Shown: positions 51,391 to 60,158 of the stretch, in pieces
How positions within the stretch are numbered: position 1 is the stretch's first letter
Layout: the number at the start of each line of letters is the position of its first letter
DNA from: Pseudomonas peradeniyensis
GTDB lineage: Bacteria > Pseudomonadota > Gammaproteobacteria > Pseudomonadales > Pseudomonadaceae
Reading direction: 5' to 3'
DNA length: 64,000 nt
Assembly: GCF_014268935.2 (NCBI RefSeq)
Contig: NZ_JABWRJ020000003.1
Span: forward strand, 1,107,501-1,171,500
Translations under genes and position numbers: made by a program
Notes under the pieces: generated by a model
Seen by the model: only the letters and a program-made list of their open reading frames with translations
The model's database searches: none
Told to the model about the DNA's origin: nothing

Positions 51391-52026
51391 ATGTTGACCA
51401 TCGCGCTATCCAAAGGCCGTATTCTCGACGATACCCTGCCACTGCTGGCCGAAGCCGGTATCGTGCCGACCGAGAATCCGGACAAGAGCCGCAAGCTGAT
51501 CATCCCGACCACCCAGGATGATGTCCGCCTGCTCATCGTGCGTGCCACCGACGTGCCGACCTATGTCGAGCATGGCGCCGCCGACCTTGGTGTGGCCGGC
51601 AAGGACGTGCTGATGGAATACGGCGGCCAGGGCCTGTACGAGCCCCTGGACCTGCAGATCGCCCAATGCAAGCTGATGACCGCTGGCGTAACCGGCGCGG
51701 CCGAGCCCAAGGGTCGCCTGCGCGTGGCCACCAAGTTCGTCAACGTAGCCAAGCGCTACTACGCCGAGCAGGGCCGCCAGGTCGACATCATCAAGCTGTA
51801 TGGCTCCATGGAGCTGGCGCCGCTGATCAATCTCGCCGACAAGATCATCGACGTGGTCGACACCGGCAACACCCTGCGCGCCAACGGTCTTGAACCCCAG
51901 GAACTGATCGCCACGATCAGCTCGCGCCTGGTGGTCAACAAGGCCTCCATGAAAATGCAGCACGCCCGTATCCAGAGCCTGATCGACACCCTGCGCAACG
52001 CCGTCGAATCGCGACACCGCGGCTGA
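51391..52026 (+). CDS. hisG: ATP phosphoribosyltransferase HisG (short form)
   Basis: 211 aa, first enzyme of histidine synthesis. Features are MLTIALSKGRILDDTLPLLA and the PRPP-binding ADKIIDVVDTGNTLRANGLE. It lacks the C-terminal regulatory domain of long HisG, so it needs a HisZ subunit encoded elsewhere. Followed by hisD and hisC. Confidence 0.96.
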   Translation: MLTIALSKGRILDDTLPLLAEAGIVPTENPDKSRKLIIPTTQDDVRLLIVRATDVPTYVEHGAADLGVAGKDVLMEYGGQGLYEPLDLQIAQCKLMTAGVTGAAEPKGRLRVATKFVNVAKRYYAEQGRQVDIIKLYGSMELAPLINLADKIIDVVDTGNTLRANGLEPQELIATISSRLVVNKASMKMQHARIQSLIDTLRNAVESRHRG

Positions 52027-52152
52027 CCTCTGCGCGCGGCCTCCGCTGTCGCGCCCGTCTATCCGCGTCATAGCCAATTTTCTCAGGTGCCCGCGCGGAT
52101 GGAGTGGTAGCTTTAGGGCGCCTGAACATCCGCTAATAACGAGGCCCTCGCC

Positions 52153-53475
52153 ATGACCGTGTCCACTGCAATTGCCCGTCTCAACGCCGCTGACCAGGAT
52201 TTCGCCCGACATCTGGATCATCTGCTGAGCTGGGAAAGCGTGTCCGATGACGCGGTCAACCAGCGCGTGCTCGACATCATCAAGGCCGTGCGCGAGCGTG
52301 GCGATGCGGCGCTGGTGGAATTCACCCAACGCTTCGACGGTGTCGATGCCAAGGGCATCAGCGATCTGATCCTTGACCGCGCGCGCCTGGAGCTGGCCCT
52401 GACCCGCATCACCCCGGTGCAGCGCGAAGCCCTGGAAAAAGCCGCCAACCGTGTGCGCATCTACCACGAACGGCAGAGGCAGGACTCCTGGCAGTACACC
52501 GAGGCCGACGGCACCGTGCTCGGCCAGAAGGTCACCCCGCTTGACCGCGCCGGCCTGTACGTGCCGGGTGGCAAGGCGTCGTACCCGTCGTCGGTGTTGA
52601 TGAACGCGATTCCGGCCAAGGTGGCCGGTGTGGCCGAGGTGGTGATGGTGGTGCCGACCCCGCGCGGCGAGGTCAACGAGCTGGTGCTGGCCGCCGCCTG
52701 CATCGCCGGTGTCGACCGGGTGTTCACCATCGGTGGCGCCCAGGCAGTCGCGGCCCTGGCCTACGGCACCGAAAGCGTGCCGCAGGTGGACAAGATCGTC
52801 GGCCCGGGCAACATCTACGTGGCCACTGCCAAGCGCCATGTGTTCGGCCAGGTCGGCATCGACATGATTGCCGGCCCTTCGGAGATCCTGGTGGTGTGCG
52901 ACGGCCAGACCGATCCGGACTGGATCGCCATGGACCTGTTCTCCCAGGCCGAGCACGACGAAGACGCCCAGGCCATCCTGGTCAGCCCGGACGCCGAGTT
53001 CCTCGATCGCGTGGCCGCCAGCATCGACAAGCTGCTGCCGACCATGGAGCGTGCCGAGATCATCGAGAAGTCGATCAATGGCCGTGGCGCGCTGATCCAG
53101 GTGCGTGACATGCAGCAGGCCATCGAGGTGGCCAACCGCATCGCTCCCGAGCACCTTGAACTGTCGGTGGCCGACCCGCAGGCCTGGTTGCCGCAGATCC
53201 GCCACGCCGGCGCGATCTTCATGGGCCGCCACACCAGCGAGGCGCTGGGCGACTACTGCGCCGGCCCCAACCACGTGCTGCCGACTTCCGGCACCGCGCG
53301 CTTCTCTTCGCCCTTGGGCGTGTATGACTTCCAAAAGCGTTCGTCGATCATCTTCTGCTCCGAGCAGGGCGCGTCCGAGCTGGGTCACACCGCTTCCGTG
53401 CTGGCCCGGGGCGAATCGCTGACCGCCCACGCGCGCAGCGCCGAATACCGCATCCTCAACGAGAAGGGGAACTGA
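52153..53475 (+). CDS. hisD: Histidinol dehydrogenase
   Basis: 440-aa zinc enzyme oxidising histidinol to histidine. The signature IDMIAGPSEILVVCDGQTDP and the catalytic segment DLFSQAEHDEDAQAILVS are present. It ends 2 bp before hisC. Confidence 0.97.
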   Translation: MTVSTAIARLNAADQDFARHLDHLLSWESVSDDAVNQRVLDIIKAVRERGDAALVEFTQRFDGVDAKGISDLILDRARLELALTRITPVQREALEKAANRVRIYHERQRQDSWQYTEADGTVLGQKVTPLDRAGLYVPGGKASYPSSVLMNAIPAKVAGVAEVVMVVPTPRGEVNELVLAAACIAGVDRVFTIGGAQAVAALAYGTESVPQVDKIVGPGNIYVATAKRHVFGQVGIDMIAGPSEILVVCDGQTDPDWIAMDLFSQAEHDEDAQAILVSPDAEFLDRVAASIDKLLPTMERAEIIEKSINGRGALIQVRDMQQAIEVANRIAPEHLELSVADPQAWLPQIRHAGAIFMGRHTSEALGDYCAGPNHVLPTSGTARFSSPLGVYDFQKRSSIIFCSEQGASELGHTASVLARGESLTAHARSAEYRILNEKGN

Positions 53476-53477
53476 GC

Positions 53478-54527
53478 ATGAGTCGATTCTGGAGTCCCTT
53501 CGTCAAGGACCTGGTGCCTTACGTGCCGGGCGAGCAGCCGAAGCTGGCGCGACTGGTCAAGCTGAACACCAACGAGAATCCCTATGGCCCGTCGCCAAAG
53601 GCGCTGGAGGCCATGCGTGGCGAGCTCAACGACAACCTGCGCCTGTATCCGGACCCGAACGGTGACCGGCTCAAGCAGGCGGTGGCCGAGTATTACGGCG
53701 TGACGCCGGCGCAGGTGTTCGTCGGCAACGGCTCGGACGAGGTGCTGGCGCACATCTTCCACGGCCTGTTCCAGCATGACCGTGGGCCGCTGCTGTTCCC
53801 GGACGTGAGCTACAGCTTCTACCCGGTGTATTGCGGCCTGTACGGTATCGCGTTCGAGCAGGTGGCGCTGGATGAGCAGTTCCAGATCCGGGTTTCGGAC
53901 TACAGCAAGCCCAATGCCGGGGTTATCTTCCCCAACCCCAATGCGCCGACCGGTTGCCTGTTGCCGCTCGAAGCGGTCGAGCAACTGCTGCAGGCCAACC
54001 GGGATTCGGTGGTGGTGGTTGACGAGGCCTACATCGATTTCGGTGGCGAGACGGCTATCAGCCTGGTCGATCGCTACGACAACCTGCTGGTGACCCAGAC
54101 CTTGTCCAAGTCGCGTTCGCTGGCTGGGCTCAGGGTTGGCCTGGCGGTGGGGCATCCTGATCTGATCGAGGCGTTGGAGCGGATTAAGAACAGCTTCAAC
54201 TCCTACCCATTGGATCGCATGGCGATTGTCGGGGCGGCGGCGGCGTTTGACGACCGTGAGTATTTCGATGATACCTGTCGCAAGGTTATCGATAGCCGAG
54301 AGGTGCTGGTTGCCGAGTTGGTGGCGCGGGGGTTCGAGGTGTTGCCTTCGGCGGCGAACTTCATCTTTGCCCGGCATCCCGGGGAGGATGCTGCGGGGAT
54401 TGCGGCGCGGCTTCGGGAGCAGGGGGTGATTGTTCGGCACTTCAAGCAGGAGCGGATTGCGCAGTTTCTGCGGATTACCATTGGGACGCCGGAGATGAAC
54501 CAGGCTTTGCTTGATGCTTTGAATTGA
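53478..54527 (+). CDS. hisC: Histidinol-phosphate aminotransferase
   Basis: 349-aa PLP enzyme. The Schiff-base Lys lies in TQTLSKSRSLAGLRVGLAVG, the PLP-binding Asn/Asp in NPNAPTG and VDEAYIDF. The last third of the gene (about 54150-54520) has more G/T at third codon positions than the rest, but the frame and family match remain intact. Confidence 0.96.
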   Translation: MSRFWSPFVKDLVPYVPGEQPKLARLVKLNTNENPYGPSPKALEAMRGELNDNLRLYPDPNGDRLKQAVAEYYGVTPAQVFVGNGSDEVLAHIFHGLFQHDRGPLLFPDVSYSFYPVYCGLYGIAFEQVALDEQFQIRVSDYSKPNAGVIFPNPNAPTGCLLPLEAVEQLLQANRDSVVVVDEAYIDFGGETAISLVDRYDNLLVTQTLSKSRSLAGLRVGLAVGHPDLIEALERIKNSFNSYPLDRMAIVGAAAAFDDREYFDDTCRKVIDSREVLVAELVARGFEVLPSAANFIFARHPGEDAAGIAARLREQGVIVRHFKQERIAQFLRITIGTPEMNQALLDALN

Positions 54528-54621
54528 TATCAGTGTTTTGACAGGGGGTGGATTGGAGTTGGCTGTTCTGACTTCTGATTCACCCCTTTTTGTTGTTGTT
54601 TGGTGGTTTTGGAAGTTGTAT

Positions 54622-54920
54622 GCGCATTCATTTGTGATGTCGACGCTTATTCACCTTTCCGCCCTTACGGCGGGTCACTTTTTGTCAAACGCGACAAAAA
54701 GTAACCAAAAAACGCTGCGCTCCATTCATCCGGCCCTCCGCTTCGCTCCGGGTTCCCTCACTCCGGCCTTGCTCCCGGGAGGACCGCGCTGCAGGGCCCA
54801 TCCTGGGCCCCAGCGCTTGACGGGCATCCATGCCCGTCACCTCCCTCCGCAAGACCTCCGTTCGGCCTCCTGAAGTCGCGAAGGTACGGGCGGCGCCTGG
54901 ACTGGCGCAGCTGTCGCTAG
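54622..54920 (-). repeat. Long intergenic repeat, copy C
   Basis: Starts GCGCATTCATTTGTGATG and ends GCTGTCGCTAG. It is near-identical to copy B apart from the shorter loop in the central hairpin ACTTTTTGTC-AAACGC-GACAAAAAGT. It lies inverted relative to copy D; here the outer GCGCATTCA ends face away from each other, the opposite of the A/B pair. Confidence 0.85.
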
Positions 54921-54950
54921 TTGAAAGTCTAGTTGATCTCTCGATCGTAT

Positions 54951-55024
54951 CGCGGGGCAAGCCCGCTCCCACGCAGATGATTCAGCTTGGTGCGAGAATA
55001 ACGTGGGAGCGGGCTTGCCCCGCG
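54951..55024. repeat. REP pair between repeat copies C and D
   Basis: CGCGGGGCAAGCCCGCTCCC (from 54951) and its exact inverse (ending 55024) with a 30-bp spacer. Same variant as at 17.9 kb and 61.1 kb. Confidence 0.85.
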
Positions 55025-55092
55025 AAAGGGCCGGAACGGCCAATATATAACTAACTGTCAAACAGCTAACTTCGAATTTCTTGCTCTTGCTC

Positions 55093-55387
55093 TTGCTTCT
55101 AAGCGCGCGATAGTCCAGGCGCCGCCAATTGCGACTTCAGGAGGCCGAGCGGAGTTCTTGCGGAGGGAGGTGACGGCCATGGATGGCCGTCAAGCGCTGC
55201 GCCCCAGGATGGGGCGTTCAGCGCGGTCCTCCCGGGAGCAAGAACGGAGCGAGGGAACCCCGAAGCGAAGCGTAGGGGCCGGATGAATGGAGCGAGGATT
55301 TTTTGGTTCCTTTTTGATCCTTCAAAAAGGGACCCGCCGTAAGGGCGGAAAGGTGACTATGCGTCACCATCGCCAATGAATGCGCAT
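55093..55387 (+). repeat. Long intergenic repeat, copy D (295 bp)
   Basis: Same length as copy A (295 bp) and near-identical, including CCTTTTTGA-TCCT-TCAAAAAGG and the CCGCC-GTAA-GGGCGG hairpin. Its right end ATGAATGCGCAT lies 90 bp before the regulator start and supplies a spurious upstream ATG (55376). Confidence 0.85.
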
Positions 55388-55477
55388 AAAAAAACCAAAA
55401 CAATCATCCCCGACCCCGACCCCCTTGCCCAATCCCCCCCCCAACCGCTATCGTCCAACCCCAAGAAAATTCATCCG

Positions 55478-56146
55478 ATGACTGGACGTACCCACCCCGT
55501 GACCCCGCTCATCAAACGCTCCCTGGTAGAACAAGCCGTAGACCAGCTCCGCGACCGCATCGCCAAGGGCACATGGTCGATAGGCCAGCGCCTGCCCACA
55601 GAACCAGAGCTGGCCAGCGACCTGGGCATCAGCCGCAACACCGTCCGCGAGGCCATGCGCGTCCTGGCCTTCAGCGGCCTGGTGGAAATCCGCCAGGGCG
55701 ACGGCAGCTACCTGCGTACCGCCGTGGACCCCTTGCAGGCCGTGCAGGTCATGTCCCGCTGCGCAGTCGAGCACGCCCGCGAAACCCGCCATATCCTCGA
55801 AGCAGAAGCCATCGGCCTGGCCGCCATGCGCCGCACCGACGCCGACCTGCAGGCCCTGCGCGAGGCCCTGCAGCACAGCGCGGAGCACTTCCATGGCGAT
55901 GTCGACGCCTACGTCGAATGCGACCTGGTGTTCCACCAGCGCCTGGTGGACGCCGCCCACAACCCCGCCCTGAGCGAGCTGTACCGCTATTTCTCCAGCG
56001 TGGTCCGCGCCGCCCTGCAGCACAACATGACCACCGTCCCCCGTTGCCAGGCCGTGTTCGACCTGCACGGGCAGATCCTCGACGCCCTCGAACAACGCGA
56101 TCCGGAACGGGCCAAGCACCTGAGCCGGACCCTCATCGAATCCTGA
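55478..56146 (+). CDS. FadR-family (GntR) transcriptional regulator
   Basis: 222 aa from ATG 55478. N-terminal winged helix: VEQAVDQLRDRIAKGTWSIG, LPTEPELASDLGISRNTVRE, AMRVLAFSGLVEIRQGDGSY. The C-terminal FCD ligand domain holds candidate metal-binding Asp/His positions (ECDLVFHQRLVDAAHNPAL). An in-frame ATG at 55376 lies inside repeat copy D and would add a low-complexity, Pro/Lys-rich leader, so it is rejected. It ends 13 bp before the MFS gene, whose transport function it probably controls; the ligand is unknown. Confidence 0.9.
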   Translation: MTGRTHPVTPLIKRSLVEQAVDQLRDRIAKGTWSIGQRLPTEPELASDLGISRNTVREAMRVLAFSGLVEIRQGDGSYLRTAVDPLQAVQVMSRCAVEHARETRHILEAEAIGLAAMRRTDADLQALREALQHSAEHFHGDVDAYVECDLVFHQRLVDAAHNPALSELYRYFSSVVRAALQHNMTTVPRCQAVFDLHGQILDALEQRDPERAKHLSRTLIES

Positions 56147-56159
56147 CAACGAGAAGGCC

Positions 56160-57440
56160 ATGGCCGAACAACTGACCCGCAACACCGCTCCCCGCGAGGC
56201 GGAGCTCGACGAACTGCTGATCGACGCCGAAGCCGACGACGAGCAGGTCCAGCAACAGCCCGTGGTGCTGCGCAGGCCCTGGCTGTTGCTGTTGGGCCTG
56301 GTGCTGGTGGCGCTGAACCTGCGTCCGGCGCTGTCGAGCATGTCGCCGGTGCTCGGCCAGGTCTCCGAAGGGCTGGGGCTCAGCGCATCGCAAGCCGGGC
56401 TGCTGACCACCTTGCCGGTACTGTGCCTGGGGCTGTTCGCGCCGCTGGCGCCGATCCTGGCGCGACGTTTCGGCAGCGAGCGGGTGATCTTCGGCATTCT
56501 GCTGACCCTGGCGCTGGGCATCCTGGTGCGCAGTACCCTGGGTGCCACCGGGGTGTTCCTCGGCAGCCTGATGGCGGGGGCGAGCATCGGCATCATCGGC
56601 GTGCTGCTGCCAGGTATCGTCAAGCGCGACTTCCCCCAGCACGCCGGTACCCTGACCGGCGTCTACACCATGGCGCTGTGCCTGGGCGCCGCGATGGCCG
56701 CCGGGGCCACGGTGCCCTTGACCCGCCACTTCGATGACAGCTGGGCACTGGGGCTGGGCTTCTGGCTGCTGCCTGCCTTGCTGGCGATGCTGGTCTGGCT
56801 GCCCCAGTCCCGACAGGGCCATGGCGTGCACAAGGTGGCCTACCGCGTGCGCGGGCTCTGGCGCGACCCGTTGGCCTGGCAGGTGACGCTGTACATGGGC
56901 CTGCAGTCGTCGCTGGCCTACATCGTGTTCGGCTGGCTGCCTTCGATCCTGATCGGTCGCGGGCTGAGCCCGACCGAGGCGGGGCTGGTGCTGTCCGGTT
57001 CGGTCATCGTGCAACTGATCAGCTCCCTGAGCGCGCCCTGGCTGGCCACGCGTGGCAAGGACCAGCGCCTGGCCATCGTGGTGGTGATGCTGGTGACCTT
57101 GGGCGGACTGTTCGGTTGCCTGTATGCGCCGATCGAGGGGCTGTGGGGCTGGGCGATCCTGCTTGGGCTGGGGCAGGGCGGTACCTTCGCCCTGGCACTG
57201 ACCCTGATCGTGCTGCGCTCCAAGGACGCCCATGTGGCGGCGAACCTGTCGAGCATGGCCCAGGGCGTGGGCTACACGCTGGCATCCATGGGGCCGTTCG
57301 CGGTGGGCCTGGTGCATGATCTGACCGGTGGCTGGAGCGCGGTGGGCTGGATCTTCGCGGTGCTGGGCGTCGGGGCGATCCTGTTCGGTCTCGGCGCCGG
57401 GCGCGCGCTGCATGTGCAGGTCAGCAGCGAGCACGTTTGA
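56160..57440 (+). CDS. MFS transporter, CynX/NimT family
   Basis: 426 aa with 12 helices after a 45-residue acidic cytosolic leader (REAELDELLIDAEADDEQ). The first helix segment VLVALNLRPALSSMSPVLGQ is typical of the CynX/NimT cyanate/nitroimidazole-transport family. AGAAGG lies before the ATG. Probably one operon with the FadR-type regulator. Substrate unknown. Confidence 0.88.
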   Translation: MAEQLTRNTAPREAELDELLIDAEADDEQVQQQPVVLRRPWLLLLGLVLVALNLRPALSSMSPVLGQVSEGLGLSASQAGLLTTLPVLCLGLFAPLAPILARRFGSERVIFGILLTLALGILVRSTLGATGVFLGSLMAGASIGIIGVLLPGIVKRDFPQHAGTLTGVYTMALCLGAAMAAGATVPLTRHFDDSWALGLGFWLLPALLAMLVWLPQSRQGHGVHKVAYRVRGLWRDPLAWQVTLYMGLQSSLAYIVFGWLPSILIGRGLSPTEAGLVLSGSVIVQLISSLSAPWLATRGKDQRLAIVVVMLVTLGGLFGCLYAPIEGLWGWAILLGLGQGGTFALALTLIVLRSKDAHVAANLSSMAQGVGYTLASMGPFAVGLVHDLTGGWSAVGWIFAVLGVGAILFGLGAGRALHVQVSSEHV

Positions 57441-57545
57441 GGCACTGGCTTGATCCGTGATCGTCATTCACGACGCGAATGGGCATGGTGTTGCTGGCAT
57501 CCAGGCAGTATCTTGCGGGTTTCGCACCTTGCGCAGGAACAGTCC

Positions 57546-58004
57546 ATGAGCGATGCCAACAGCGCCCTGATCACCCGTTTCTACCAGGCCTTCCAGCGCC
57601 TGAATGCCGAGGCCATGGTGGCCTGCTACAGCGAAGACATCGTCTTCAGCGACCCGGTCTTCGGCACCCTGCGCGGGCGTGACGCGGGTGATATGTGGCG
57701 GATGCTCACCGCCCGCGCCAAGGACTTCACCCTGACTTTCGACGACGTGCGCAGCGATGGCGCGCACTGGGTGGCGACCTACCTGTTCAGCCAGACCGGG
57801 CGGGTGGTGGTCAACGATATCCAGGCGCGCTTCGTGATCCGCGACGGGCTGATCTGCCAGCATGACGATACCTTCGACCTGTGGCGCTGGGCACGTCAGG
57901 CACTGGGCATGCCGGGCGTTCTGCTGGGCTGGACGCCGATGTTGCAGAACAAGGTGCGCCAGCAGGCGTTCAAGGGGCTTCGCGCATTCCAGCAGGCTCG
58001 CTGA
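57546..58004 (+). CDS. NTF2-like (SnoaL-type) protein
   Basis: 152 aa. MSDANSALITRFYQAFQRLN, MVACYSEDIVFSDPVFGTLR and FVIRDGLICQHDDTFDLWRW match the NTF2-like fold with its ligand-binding cone. Members are isomerases, hydrolases or carriers; nothing identifies which. The ATG at 57546 is preferred over upstream codons in the poorly coding stretch. Confidence 0.85.
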   Translation: MSDANSALITRFYQAFQRLNAEAMVACYSEDIVFSDPVFGTLRGRDAGDMWRMLTARAKDFTLTFDDVRSDGAHWVATYLFSQTGRVVVNDIQARFVIRDGLICQHDDTFDLWRWARQALGMPGVLLGWTPMLQNKVRQQAFKGLRAFQQAR

Positions 58005-58047
58005 GGCGTTAAGCTGGCGGCCTTCTTCCGTTGCACCGAACCGAGCC

Positions 58048-58338
58048 GTGAGCGAAACAGCGCCTTCCCCCGACTGCAAACCCTGGTACGTCTATCTGGT
58101 GCGTGCCGCCAATGGCTCGTTGTACTGCGGTATCAGCGACGATCCGCAGCGGCGCTTCATCAAGCACCAGAAAGGGCAGGGCGCGCGCTATTTCAAGACC
58201 AGCCCGGCGCAGGCGCTGGTGTATGTGGAGCAGTGGCCGGACAAAGGCGAGGCCTTGCGCCAGGAGCGCTTGGTGAAGAAGCTGCGCAAGGCGGCGAAGG
58301 AGGCGTTGGTGGCGTCCTATGCGGTCAGCAAGGCTTGA
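58048..58338 (+). CDS. GIY-YIG domain protein (YhbQ-like)
   Basis: 96 aa from GTG 58048. The domain reads WYVYLVRAANGSLYCGISDD, PQRRFIKHQKGQGARYFKTS and ends KLRKAAKEALVAS. YhbQ-type proteins have only the nuclease domain and may act in DNA repair. No ATG is available at the right place. Confidence 0.88.
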   Translation: MSETAPSPDCKPWYVYLVRAANGSLYCGISDDPQRRFIKHQKGQGARYFKTSPAQALVYVEQWPDKGEALRQERLVKKLRKAAKEALVASYAVSKA

Positions 58339-58343
58339 ACCGC

Positions 58344-58415
58344 GCGGGAGCGGGCTTGCCCTCAGGGCGCGGTTCGTCTGAGCGGGCGCCGTCGCTGGGC
58401 AAGCCCGCTCTCACG
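58344..58415. repeat. Degenerate REP pair
   Basis: GCGGGAGCGGGCTTGCCC (58344-58361) and GGGCAAGCCCGCTCTCACG (58397-58415), diverged arms and a 35-bp spacer. It lies between the convergent GIY-YIG and yejK genes. Confidence 0.65.
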
Positions 58416-58426
58416 TATGCTTGAAC

Positions 58427-59434
58427 TCAGTCCTTGCGCCGCTTCAACTGATCGATCAGCTGCGTCGGCAAGCCCTTGATCACCAGCGTCCCGGCTTCCT
58501 CGTCATACTCCACCTTCGACCCGAGCAAATGCGCCTCGAAGCTGATCGACAACCCCTCGGCGCGCCCGGTAAAGCGGCGGAACTGGTTGAGAGTACGCTT
58601 GTCGGCCGGAATCTCCGGCGACAGTCCGTAGTCGCTGTTGCGGATATGGTCGTAGAACGCCTCGGGGCGGTCCTCGTCGATCAGGCTGGAGAGCTCCTCC
58701 AGCGTCACCGGCTCGCCCAGCTTGGTCTGGGTGGTGGCGTAGTCGACCAGGGTCTGGGTCTTCTCCCGGGCGGACTCTTCCGGCAGGTCTTCTTTCTCCA
58801 CGAAGTCGCTGAAGGCCTTGAGCAGGGTGCGGGTTTCGCCCGGGCCGTCGACGCCTTCCTGGCAGCCGATGAAGTCGCGGAAATAATCCGAGACCTTCTT
58901 GCCGTTCTTGCCCTTGATGAACGAGATGTACTGCTTGGAGTTCTGGTTGTTCTTCCACTCGGACAGGTTGACCCGCGCCGCCAGGTGCAGCTGGCCCAGG
59001 TCCAGGTGGCGCGACGGGGTGACGTCGAGTTCGGCGTTCACCGCCACGCCTTCGCTGTGGTGCAGCAGGGCGATGGCCAGGTACTCGGTCATACCTTGCT
59101 GGTAATGGGCGAACAGCACGTGGCCGCCGGTGGACAGGTTGGACTCTTCCATCAGCTTCTGCAGGTGCTCGACGGCGACACGGCTGAAGGCGGCGAAGTC
59201 CTTTTCCTCATCCAGGTACTGCTTGAGCCAGCCACTGAACGGGTAGGCGCCGGACTCGCCGTGGAAAAAGCCCCAGGCTTTGCCTTGCTTGGCGTTGTAG
59301 CTGTCGTTGAGGTCGGCCAGCAGGTTCTCGATGGCGTCGGAGGCTGCCAGTTCGCTGTCGCGCGCATGGAGCACGGCGGGGCTGCCATCGGGCTTCTTGT
59401 CGATCAGGTGAACGATGCAATGACGGATTGGCAT
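58427..59434 (-). CDS. yejK: Nucleoid-associated protein YejK/NdpA
   Basis: 335 aa, MPIRHCIVHLIDKKPDGSPA, with ENLLADLNDSYNAKQGKAWG, FIKGKNGKKVSDYFRDFIGC and LSISFEAHLLGSKVEYDEEA. YejK/NdpA binds the nucleoid and was found with gyrase/topoisomerase. It is divergent from hupN across 391 bp. Confidence 0.94.
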   Translation of the reverse strand: MPIRHCIVHLIDKKPDGSPAVLHARDSELAASDAIENLLADLNDSYNAKQGKAWGFFHGESGAYPFSGWLKQYLDEEKDFAAFSRVAVEHLQKLMEESNLSTGGHVLFAHYQQGMTEYLAIALLHHSEGVAVNAELDVTPSRHLDLGQLHLAARVNLSEWKNNQNSKQYISFIKGKNGKKVSDYFRDFIGCQEGVDGPGETRTLLKAFSDFVEKEDLPEESAREKTQTLVDYATTQTKLGEPVTLEELSSLIDEDRPEAFYDHIRNSDYGLSPEIPADKRTLNQFRRFTGRAEGLSISFEAHLLGSKVEYDEEAGTLVIKGLPTQLIDQLKRRKD

Positions 59435-59825
59435 GGAATTCTCGGTGGTCTGAGCGGTGAAAAGCCGCGCTGCAAAAGTCGCTCAGTTTACCTCAGGGTG
59501 GGGGTGATGCAGTGGCCAGATATTGGCACAAATGCCGGTTGTTCGTTTTTTGCACATTTTTTTGCGATTTTTCCGAAAACCCCCGAAAAACCTGCACAAA
59601 ATCAATGTCGACAGCGGATATTTCTCGATTCCTGTGGTAGCTTTGCGCGGTCTTGCGCCCCTTGGGTGGCGCATTGCTGGCAGATCGCTTGCGCGGTGTC
59701 GAACCAAACGCCGATTTGCGTATCTACATACGCGATCGACGCGGCCTCTGGATTGTCCCGGGCTGGCCCGACCACCGACCAAGCATGCTGCACAACCTCT
59801 GATTTGATAGGGAAGGAACACCACC
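59435..59825. other. 391-bp intergenic region upstream of hupN, AT-rich
   Basis: Between divergent yejK and the HU gene. It holds A/T-rich tracts (TTTTTTGCACATTTTTTTGCG around 59547) and several short C runs. GGGAAGGAACACC before 59826 gives the ribosome site. Promoters of both genes must lie here; no box could be fixed with confidence. No small ORF is convincing. Confidence 0.5.
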
Positions 59826-60107
59826 ATGGCACTGACCAAAGACCAACTGATTGCCGACATCGCTGAATCCATCGACGCGCCGAAAACCACCGCGCGCGCT
59901 GCTCTGGAGCAACTGGGCCAGATCGTTGCCGACCAACTGGAAAACGGCGCCGAAATCACCCTGCCAGGCATCGGCAAGCTGAAAGTCTCCGAGCGTCCTG
60001 CCCGTACCGGCCGCAACCCTTCGACTGGCGCCGCCATCGAAATCGCTGCCAAGAAAGTCGTCAAGTTCGTTCCAGCCAAAGTGCTGACCGACTCGATCAA
60101 CAAGTAA
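59826..60107 (+). CDS. hupN: HU-family DNA-binding protein (HupN-like)
   Basis: 93 aa, MALTKDQLIADIAESIDAPK, with LPGIGKLKVSERPARTGRNP and PSTGAAIEIAAKKVVKFVPA, the HU arm and core. The arm has STGAAIEI where most HU proteins have TGE. P. putida has three HU genes; the place next to rlmF and valS fits hupN, one of the HU forms that assist sigma-54 promoters. Confidence 0.93.
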   Translation: MALTKDQLIADIAESIDAPKTTARAALEQLGQIVADQLENGAEITLPGIGKLKVSERPARTGRNPSTGAAIEIAAKKVVKFVPAKVLTDSINK

Positions 60108-60125
60108 TTGTTGATGCGTTGACGA

Positions 60126-60158
60126 AACCGCGCCCGGCTTGCCCGGGCGCGGTTTTTT
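60126..60158 (+). terminator. Rho-independent terminator after hupN
   Basis: ACCGCGCCCGG (60127-60137) pairs with CCGGGCGCGGT (60143-60153), then TTTTTC. Strong GC stem with a T-run. It ends at the stop of the convergent rlmF. Confidence 0.9.

Larger units (their letters stand above)
54528..55477. other. Gene-free, repeat-filled region between hisC and the FadR-type regulator
   Basis: 950 bp without a credible gene. It contains repeat copy C, a REP pair, a TTGCTC hexamer run and repeat copy D. The ORFs that cross it are translations of repeat sequence. The last 90 bp before the regulator start are C/A-rich with a CCCCGACCCCGACCCCC stretch and no clear promoter. Confidence 0.8.

Noticed and set aside
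54150..54520. Possible pseudogene or foreign 3' end of hisC
   Set aside because: Codon choice shifts toward G/T at third positions, but the frame is intact and HisC motifs continue to the end.
54538..54972. ORFs 54538-54873 (+) and 54685-54972 (-)
   Set aside because: They are read from repeat copy C; similar peptides come from any copy of the element.
55376..55477. N-terminal extension of the FadR-type regulator
   Set aside because: The leader is Pro/Lys-rich, derived partly from repeat copy D, and absent from the winged-helix family; ATG 55478 fits better.
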